11,325 bases of DNA from Gp6-AA40 sp035711805 (GTDB lineage Bacteria; Acidobacteriota; Vicinamibacteria; Vicinamibacterales; UBA2999), in the NCBI GenBank assembly GCA_035711805.1, contig DASTBV010000150.1:1-11325 (forward strand). Direction: 5' to 3'. Numbering within the stretch: the first letter of the stretch is position 1; the number at the start of each line of letters is the position of its first letter. This document shows positions 6,695 to 11,325 of this stretch, one piece after another. The notes beneath the pieces are model-generated. The model was not told the DNA's origin. It did no database searches and saw only the letters and a program-made list of their open reading frames with translations. The position numbers and the translations under genes are program-made.

Positions 6695-7627
6695 CTACTT
6701 CTCTCCCACTGCCCGTGCGAAGACATCCTCGAGCGTCGGCACACTCGCCCGCAGATGCCGCACCTGCATGCCGTGCGACGAGGCGAGATGAAACAGCCGC
6801 CGCGCGTCGTCGCCGTTTGCCAGCCCGTCGCCCGGCACGAAGACGCGCATCGTGTCCTCCTCGGTCTCATGACACTCGAGGCCTTCGGCGTGCAGTACCT
6901 GGACGAATGCCGCCGCATCGCCCTTCACCCGCAGTTCGAAGACGCGTCCTCCCTGCCCCTTGAGCGTCGCAATCGGCCCTTCGGTCGCGACCGTGCCCTT
7001 GTCCATCACCACGACGTAGTCGCAGGTGTATTCGACGTCCGGCAGCAGGTGCGACGAGAGAATCAGGCTGAGCCCCTTGTTGTGCGCGATATCCCGGATG
7101 AGCTCGAGCATCTCATCGCGGCCCTTGGGGTCCATGCCGTTGGTCGGCTCGTCGAGAAACAGCAGATCCGGGTCGTGCACCAGCGCCTGCGCCAGCTTGA
7201 TCCGCTGCTTCATGCCGGTTGAATAGGTTTCGACGTTCCGGTAGCGCGCTTCGCCCAGGCCGACGTAATAGAGCACTTCGTGCGCGCGCTGCATCGCGTC
7301 GGCGTGCGGGAGCCCCGAGAGCGATCCACAGTAGGCGACAAACGACACCGCATTCATTCCGGGAATGTGCGCGTCGCTTTCCGGCATGTAGCCGATACGG
7401 GACCGTATCGCCAGCGCCGAGTGCTTGACGTCGCGATCGAGGACACGCATCTCGCCCTGCTCGGGCACGATGAAACCGAGCAGCGATCGCAGCATCGTGC
7501 TCTTGCCCGCCCCGTTCGGGCCGAGGAGCCCAACGGCGCCGGACGGGAAGGATGCCGTGACATCGCGCAGCGCCTGCTGGCGTCCATAGCGAACGGTCAC
7601 GCGATCGAGCTTGACGACTGGATTCAT
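6695..7627 (-). CDS. ABC transporter ATP-binding protein, first pair
   Basis: 310 residues from ATG 7627; an upstream in-frame extension runs through an AT-rich inverted repeat and is rejected. Motifs: Walker A GPNGAGKST (36-44), GYMPESD in the Q-loop place (79-85), with Glu where Gln is usual as in several ABC-2 ATPases, signature YSTGMKQRI (135-143), Walker B LLFLDE (155-160), and switch His193 (SSH). The C-terminal part (about 225-310) is the regulatory extension of exporter ATPases, ending PTLEDVFARAVGEK, typical of this class. It is the first gene of a four-gene exporter operon. The start has only a weak ribosome site (AGG 12 bases upstream). Confidence 0.96.
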   Translation of the reverse strand: MNPVVKLDRVTVRYGRQQALRDVTASFPSGAVGLLGPNGAGKSTMLRSLLGFIVPEQGEMRVLDRDVKHSALAIRSRIGYMPESDAHIPGMNAVSFVAYCGSLSGLPHADAMQRAHEVLYYVGLGEARYRNVETYSTGMKQRIKLAQALVHDPDLLFLDEPTNGMDPKGRDEMLELIRDIAHNKGLSLILSSHLLPDVEYTCDYVVVMDKGTVATEGPIATLKGQGGRVFELRVKGDAAAFVQVLHAEGLECHETEEDTMRVFVPGDGLANGDDARRLFHLASSHGMQVRHLRASVPTLEDVFARAVGEK

Positions 7628-7647
7628 CGAGGACGGCAACCTGGCAA

Positions 7648-7724
7648 TGCAAAATGCAAAATGCAAAATGCAAAACTGAGGCTTCGACAGATTCGCTTTT
7701 GCATTTTGAATTTTGAATTCTGCA
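7648..7724. repeat. Heptad-built inverted repeat, copy A
   Basis: The left arm, 7648-7675, is four exact TGCAAAA units in a row. The right arm, 7697-7724, is TTTTGCA, TTTTGAA, TTTTGAA, TTCTGCA. The arms pair at 25 of 28 positions around a 21-base GC-richer loop (7676-7696). The right arm is flanked by TTA (7725-7727), so on the minus strand the element begins TAATGCAGAA, as copy B does. It is AT-rich against a GC-rich genome. It fills most of the gap between the HD-domain gene (stop 7764) and the first ABC ATPase (ATG 7627), ending 20 bases before that start. It could act as a transcript hairpin, a protein site or a small mobile repeat. Confidence 0.9.
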
Positions 7725-7763
7725 TTACGGCGTAAGACTCCCTGGAGATACGTGAGGTTGCGG

Positions 7764-8330
7764 TCATAAAGTTCCACGCAGCCCGAGCGCGTCGGCCTGC
7801 TCGCGCAGAAACGCGATGACATTGGCCACATGCGCGTCGAGCGGCAGGTTCAGCTCTTCGGCCCCGAGGCGCAGGTCGTCGCGCGAGACGGCGCGGGCGA
7901 ACGCCTTGTCCTTCATCCTCTTGATCACCGAAGGGGCCTCCAGATCAAGCACGCTTCTTGTTGGGCGGACCAGGGCGGCGGCGGTGACGAACCCCGCCAT
8001 TTCATCGCACGCGAACAGCGTGTGTTCGAGCGGCGTCTCGCGCGGAACGCCGGAATAGCTGGCATGCGACAGGATCGCCTTCATCACCCATTCGGGATAT
8101 CCGCGCCGCCGCAGTTCTTCGCAGCCGCGGAACGGATGGTCGGCAGCCGTCGGATACCGTTCGTAATCGAAGTCATGGAGCAGCGCGACGATACCCCATT
8201 CCTCTTCGTTTGCGCCGGCCTGCCGCGCATATCCCCGTACCGCCGCTTCAACCGCCAGCGCGTGCTTGCGCAGGCTCTCTCCGCCCGTCCATTCGGTCAG
8301 CAGCTGCCACGCGTCGGCCCGGGTTGGCAT
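7764..8330 (-). CDS. HD-domain metal-dependent phosphohydrolase family protein
   Basis: 188 residues from ATG 8330, which shares a base with the TAA of the Nudix gene (TAATG). The HD signature is seen: H23 (RKHALAVE), H52-D53 (LLHDFDYERYP), H89 (ILSHA) and D109 (ACDEMAGF). This is a single-domain HD protein with a helical body and no membrane or GGDEF part. HD proteins cleave phosphate from nucleotides and related compounds. The form HALAVE...ALLHDFDYERYP...HP is that of a common uncharacterised group of small HD hydrolases. Coupling to a Nudix hydrolase suggests a shared job in nucleotide or metabolite clean-up; the substrate is not known. Confidence 0.9.
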   Translation of the reverse strand: MPTRADAWQLLTEWTGGESLRKHALAVEAAVRGYARQAGANEEEWGIVALLHDFDYERYPTAADHPFRGCEELRRRGYPEWVMKAILSHASYSGVPRETPLEHTLFACDEMAGFVTAAALVRPTRSVLDLEAPSVIKRMKDKAFARAVSRDDLRLGAEELNLPLDAHVANVIAFLREQADALGLRGTL

Positions 8331-8785
8331 TACCGCACCGGCCTGGGCGCCTGCTGATCGAGCGCGAGCGCGCGTTCAATCACCTGATTCGCCTTCAGCG
8401 TGAGGTTGTATTGCGGAAGGTCGGCCGGCTCGACGAACCGCGCGTCCTCGACGTCGGAACTGGCCTGCAACTCCCCGCCGACCGGCCAGCACAAGTAGTC
8501 AACGAGCACGAAGTGGTACTTCACTTCACCGTTGCTGTCGCGGGTGATTCGATCGAAGACCTCGATCACCGGCCCAACTTCGATGTCCAGCCCCGTCTCC
8601 TCGAGCATCTCGCGCACGACCGAATCCTCGAGCGTCTCGCCGAGCTCGACGCCGCCGCCGGGCAGGCTCCACTGGCCGGCCAGCGGATCGTACTTGCGTT
8701 TGACAATCAGCACTTTGCCGTCCTGGAGGATGACCGCGCCAACGCCGACGTACGGCCGATCGGGGTACTTACGCGTGTCCGTCAC
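8330..8785 (-). CDS. Nudix hydrolase
   Basis: 151 residues from GTG 8785, six bases after the stop of the yjbQ-type gene. The full Nudix box is seen at 44-66: G44, E50, R58-E59, E62-E63, G65 (GGVELGETLEDSVVREMLEE followed by TGL), which binds Mg2+ and cleaves a nucleoside diphosphate linked to another group. Ahead of it lies PYVGVGAVILQDGKVLIVKR (11-30) and WSLPGGG (39-45), typical for ADP-ribose or (d)NTP type members. Which substrate is used cannot be told. Start lacks a strong ribosome site (GGAG 11 bases upstream), which fits coupling to the gene above. It is cytosolic. Confidence 0.95.
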   Translation of the reverse strand: MTDTRKYPDRPYVGVGAVILQDGKVLIVKRKYDPLAGQWSLPGGGVELGETLEDSVVREMLEETGLDIEVGPVIEVFDRITRDSNGEVKYHFVLVDYLCWPVGGELQASSDVEDARFVEPADLPQYNLTLKANQVIERALALDQQAPRPVR

Positions 8786-8791
8786 GCCGCG

Positions 8792-9205
8792 TCATTCTCC
8801 CATCACCTTCACGACCACCCGCTTCTTCCGCTGGCCGTCGAACTCCGCGTAGAACACCTGCTCCCACGGTCCGAGATCCAGCTTCCCGTCGGTAATGGGC
8901 AAGATGACCTGATGCCCCATCAGCGTCCGTTTCAGGTGGGCGTCGGCGTTATCCTCGCCCGTCTGGTGATGGCGGTAGTCCAGACCCGCCGGAGCGAGCT
9001 TCTCGAGCCATTCCTGAAAGTCGTGAATGAGCCCGCTCTCCCAGTCGTTGACGTAGACCGCAGCGGTGATGTGCATGGCCGACACGAGCACCATGCCCTC
9101 CCTGATGCCGCTCTTCTTCACCGCCCCCGCGACCTCGTCGGTAATCCGAACGAATTCCTGACGCTTCTTCGTATTGAACCAGAGATATTCGGTGAGTGTT
9201 TTCAT
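8792..9205 (-). CDS. yjbQ: YjbQ/UPF0047 family protein (secondary thiamine-phosphate synthase-like)
   Basis: 137 residues, the normal family length, from ATG 9205. The family pattern is plain: LVSAMHITAAVYVNDWESGLIHD (40-62) with H45 and E56, HHQTGEDNADAHLKRTLMG (79-97) with H80, D85, H90, then ILPITDGKLDLGPWEQVFYAEFDG (101-124). The clustered His/Glu/Asp are the conserved putative metal and phosphate site. Family members can complement loss of thiamine-phosphate synthase in E. coli, but their true role is not settled; no thiamine genes lie in this window. No ribosome binding site is seen before the ATG; the sequence there is a heptad inverted repeat whose arm ends 12 bases from the ATG. Confidence 0.94.
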   Translation of the reverse strand: MKTLTEYLWFNTKKRQEFVRITDEVAGAVKKSGIREGMVLVSAMHITAAVYVNDWESGLIHDFQEWLEKLAPAGLDYRHHQTGEDNADAHLKRTLMGHQVILPITDGKLDLGPWEQVFYAEFDGQRKKRVVVKVMGE

Positions 9206-9216
9206 GACCGCAGAAA

Positions 9217-9297
9217 TGCAGAATTCAGGATGCAGAATTCAGGCACGACGGTGCCTCTGCGCGCGCTTTGCCTGCATTCTCCATTCTGAATTCTGCA
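9217..9297. repeat. Heptad-built inverted repeat, copy B
   Basis: Left arm 9217-9244: TGCAGAA, TTCAGGA, TGCAGAA, TTCAGGC. Right arm 9270-9297: GCCTGCA, TTCTCCA, TTCTGAA, TTCTGCA. The arms pair at 25 of 28 positions (one mismatch is G.U-like) around a 25-base loop (9245-9269). The loop edge also forms a small AGGCAC/GTGCCT stem (9241-9246 with 9251-9256). The next three bases, TTA (9298-9300), are the tsaD stop codon on the minus strand, so the element starts TAATGCAGAA there. It fills nearly the whole tsaD-yjbQ gap (9206-9297). Confidence 0.9.
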
Positions 9298-10365
9298 TTA
9301 GGTCAATACGAGCGAAGCGTCCGCGCTCAAATCCCATCGCGCCGTTATGCCGGCCCGGAAATTTCTCAGCCCCGCGGCGGCAATCATCGCGGCGTTGTCC
9401 GTTGACAGCTCGATCCCTGGAATGAACACCGGCAGCTCGCGCGTCTCGCCGCGCCTGCGGCTCTCGACACGAAGGCGGCTGTTCGCCGAGACGCCGCCGG
9501 CAACGCCGACGCTGCGGGCGCCGTACCATCTGGCCGCGTCGAACAGCGCATCCACGAGCGTCTCGACCACGACACGCTGAAAGCTGGCGCAGATGTCGTC
9601 GATCTCGCGGTCCGGCAAGGACGCCTCGTCCCCGAGCCCCAGCGCCGCACGCCGCTGTGTGACGTGCCGCAGGACTGATGTCTTCAACCCGCTGAAGCTG
9701 AAATCACGCCTGCCCGGCACGCCCGGCACGTTGCGGTCGGCGTGCGTGATACGCGTCTTGGGAAACGCGATCGCCCGATCGTCGCCGCGGGCGGCTCGGC
9801 GATCGATCACCGGCCCGCCGGGATACCCGAGCCCGAGCAGCTTGGCGACCTTGTCGTATGCCTCTCCCGCGGCGTCGTCACGTGTGCGGCCGAGGAGCTC
9901 GTAGCGGCCGGCCGTTTCGACCTGGTAGAGGCTCGTATGGCCCCCGGAGACGACCAGCACGACGGCCGGCAGCGGCATCTCGCCATTCTCGAGCACCAGC
10001 GACTCGATATGCCCCGCGAGATGGTGAACGGGCACGAGCGGCACACCGTTCGCCCATGCCAGCGACTTGGCGAACGAGAGGCCGACGAGCAGCGATCCGA
10101 CAAGGCCCGGTCCCTGGGTGACCGCGATGGCATCGACGGCCGACACGCCGGCTGCACCGATCGCCTCACGAACGACTCTGCAGATGTCACGAATGTGCTG
10201 ACGGGCGGAGAGCTCCGGAACGATGCCGCCCCACTCGCGGTGGAGCGCCATCTGCGAGGCGACGACGCTCGACTTCAGCCGCCAGGGCCGCTGCGGATCG
10301 CCGCTCTCGTCGACGACAGCCGCCGCGGTTTCGTCGCACGAGGTCTCCAGACCAAGAACGATCAT
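9298..10365 (-). CDS. tsaD: tRNA N6-adenosine threonylcarbamoyltransferase TsaD
   Basis: 355 residues, usual length. It transfers the threonylcarbamoyl group from threonylcarbamoyl-AMP to A37 of tRNAs that read ANN codons, working with TsaB and TsaE (not in this window). Seen: ASKHA-fold start MIVLGLETSCDETAAAVVD, the metal ligands in HHLAGH (H115 and H119, equal to E. coli H111/H115) and D323 (STDNAAMIA, equal to D300), nucleotide loops SGGHTSLYQV (140-149) and AGGVSANSRLR (289-299), and DDAAGEAYDKVAKLLGLGYPGGP (163-185). All are intact. ATG 10365 lies 6 bases after the mtnA stop, so the two are probably one transcript. The TAA stop falls on the first bases of the inverted repeat that follows, which suggests the element arrived or ends exactly at the gene end. 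Confidence 0.98.
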   Translation of the reverse strand: MIVLGLETSCDETAAAVVDESGDPQRPWRLKSSVVASQMALHREWGGIVPELSARQHIRDICRVVREAIGAAGVSAVDAIAVTQGPGLVGSLLVGLSFAKSLAWANGVPLVPVHHLAGHIESLVLENGEMPLPAVVLVVSGGHTSLYQVETAGRYELLGRTRDDAAGEAYDKVAKLLGLGYPGGPVIDRRAARGDDRAIAFPKTRITHADRNVPGVPGRRDFSFSGLKTSVLRHVTQRRAALGLGDEASLPDREIDDICASFQRVVVETLVDALFDAARWYGARSVGVAGGVSANSRLRVESRRRGETRELPVFIPGIELSTDNAAMIAAAGLRNFRAGITARWDLSADASLVLT

Positions 10366-10371
10366 GGCCCG

Positions 10372-11325
10372 CTAGGCGCGCGTGGCCTGCTGGCCCGCCA
10401 GCTGCGCCAGCGACTCTTCGTAGGGTGGCCGCGCGATGCCCCGCTCGGTGATGATCGCGGTGACGTACTTTGCCGGCGTGACGTCGAACGCGGGGTTGCG
10501 GATCTTTGCGCCTTCCGGCGTCAACCTCGCCGCACCGACGTGCGTCACCTCGCGGTCGTTGCGCTCCTCGATCGGAATGCCGCTCCCATCCGGCGTCTCG
10601 AGGTCAATCGTCGACAAGGGCGCGGCCACGTAGAACGGAATGCCGTGCTCGCGCGCGAGCACGGCCACGCCGTAGGTGCCGATCTTGTTGGCGACGTCGC
10701 CGTTCGCCGCGATTCGGTCGGCGCCGACGACGACGAGATCGACGTGCCCGAGACGCATCATCGACGCGGACATGTTGTCGGTAATGACCGTCGTGTCGAT
10801 GCCGTCCCGGACCAGCTCCCACGCGGTCAGCCGCGCGCCCTGCAGAAACGGCCTCGTCTCGTCGGCGAGCACGGCGACGCGCTTCCCACGCTCCGCAGCG
10901 GCGCGGATCACGCCGAGGGCGGTTCCATACCCGGCGGTCGCCAGCGCTCCGGCGTTGCAATGCGTCAGGATGCGCGCGTCCGCGGGAACGAGCTCGGCGC
11001 CGAATGCGCCCATGTCGCGGCAGCTCTGCACGTCTTCGTCGTGGATCTTGCGTGCTTCGGCGTCGAGGCGATCCTTGAGCTCGGCGACAGAGGAGCCGTT
11101 GTGGGCCGCGTCGGCAAACGTCCGCTTCATCCGCTCGATGGCCCAGAACAGATTGACCGCCGTCGGCCGTGTCGCCGCCATCAGATCGCAGAGCTTCTGA
11201 AATTCGGTCGTGAACTGCCTGGTCCCGGTGGCCTTGCTGCGGCGCATCCCGAGCGCCAGGCCCATGGCCGCCGCCACGCCAATGGCCGGCGCGCCGCGAA
11301 TCACCATGGTCTTGATCGCCTTGGC
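10372..11325 (-). CDS. mtnA: S-methyl-5-thioribose-1-phosphate isomerase MtnA (5' end cut by the window)
   Basis: The frame is open from the window edge to TAG 10372-10374, giving 317 residues starting (AKAIKT)MVIRGAPAIG. The internal ATG at 11307 is not the true start, because homologs carry about 37 more residues before it. It converts methylthioribose-1-phosphate to methylthioribulose-1-phosphate in the methionine salvage pathway. Seen: RGAPAIGVAAAMG (10-22), TRPTAVNLFWA (52-62), the catalytic Cys123 in LTHCNAGALAT, DETRPFLQGARLTAWEL (155-171), catalytic Asp203 in VGADRIAANGD, and NKIGTYG (213-219). The Cys-Asp distance of 80 residues equals that in B. subtilis MtnA (C160/D240). This sets it apart from the related eIF2B-type regulators. 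It is followed closely by tsaD. Confidence 0.97.
   Translation of the reverse strand, partial: AKAIKTMVIRGAPAIGVAAAMGLALGMRRSKATGTRQFTTEFQKLCDLMAATRPTAVNLFWAIERMKRTFADAAHNGSSVAELKDRLDAEARKIHDEDVQSCRDMGAFGAELVPADARILTHCNAGALATAGYGTALGVIRAAAERGKRVAVLADETRPFLQGARLTAWELVRDGIDTTVITDNMSASMMRLGHVDLVVVGADRIAANGDVANKIGTYGVAVLAREHGIPFYVAAPLSTIDLETPDGSGIPIEERNDREVTHVGAARLTPEGAKIRNPAFDVTPAKYVTAIITERGIARPPYEESLAQLAGQQATRA

Noticed and set aside
7646..7730. CRISPR array
   Set aside because: Units are 7 bases, directly adjacent and arranged as an inverted pair; there are no spacers between direct repeats and no cas genes.
7628..7831. Upstream extension of the first ABC ATPase frame
   Set aside because: It reads through the heptad repeat and into the HD gene end; ATG 7627 gives the normal N-terminus MNPVVKLDRVTVRYG.
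8210..9289. Plus-strand open frame of 359 residues
   Set aside because: It runs antisense to the well-supported HD, Nudix and YjbQ genes, is rich in Arg/His/Pro as shadow frames in GC-rich DNA are, and shows no family motif.
9217..9297. Insertion sequence remnant
   Set aside because: No transposase fragment or target duplication is visible; the element is only two short arms and a loop. A small non-autonomous mobile repeat remains possible and is discussed as a finding.

Overview
The window is GC-rich, gene-dense bacterial chromosome. Codon usage is strongly G/C at third positions, GTG starts are common, and there are tight TAATG and ATGA overlaps. The gene types, the Acidobacteria-style paired ABC-2 exporters, the membrane-anchored protein of unknown function and the AT-rich repeats in gene gaps suggest an Acidobacteriota genome, perhaps of the Vicinamibacteria type. 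That is an inference from style, not from a marker gene. No rRNA, tRNA, CRISPR array, transposase or phage gene was seen.

Layout. At the left edge a lipoprotein-type M28 metallopeptidase (minus strand, cut by the window start) lies divergent from a short plus-strand pair: a degenerate receiver-domain protein and a PilZ-domain protein, separated by a strong GC hairpin. A bidirectional hairpin ends this pair. Everything after it is on the minus strand: a gamma-glutamylcyclotransferase-like protein, a membrane-anchored protein of unknown function with its own -10 box, a four-gene ABC exporter operon (ATPase, permease, ATPase, permease; 7627 down to 4037), then an HD-domain hydrolase, a Nudix hydrolase and a YjbQ-family protein in a coupled trio. 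Last come tsaD (tRNA t6A synthesis) and the C-terminal 317 residues of mtnA (methionine salvage), cut by the window end. Transcription of the large cluster runs from mtnA towards the ABC genes.

How the genes work together. mtnA, tsaD, yjbQ, the Nudix gene and the HD gene form a closely packed housekeeping run (methylthioribose salvage, tRNA modification and small-molecule clean-up). The four ABC genes look like two ABC-2 exporter pairs made as one unit. The pseudo-receiver and PilZ proteins look like signalling parts, but each has lost textbook ligand residues.

The most unusual content is non-coding. Two gene gaps (7648-7724 and 9217-9297) each hold an inverted repeat whose 28-base arms are built of four 7-base units (TGCARAA/TTCARAA type) around unrelated loops. 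One copy fills the whole tsaD-yjbQ gap and supplies the tsaD stop codon. Separately, a 9-base tandem repeat sits over the start of the last ABC permease and is read as a Gly-Val-Gln tail.
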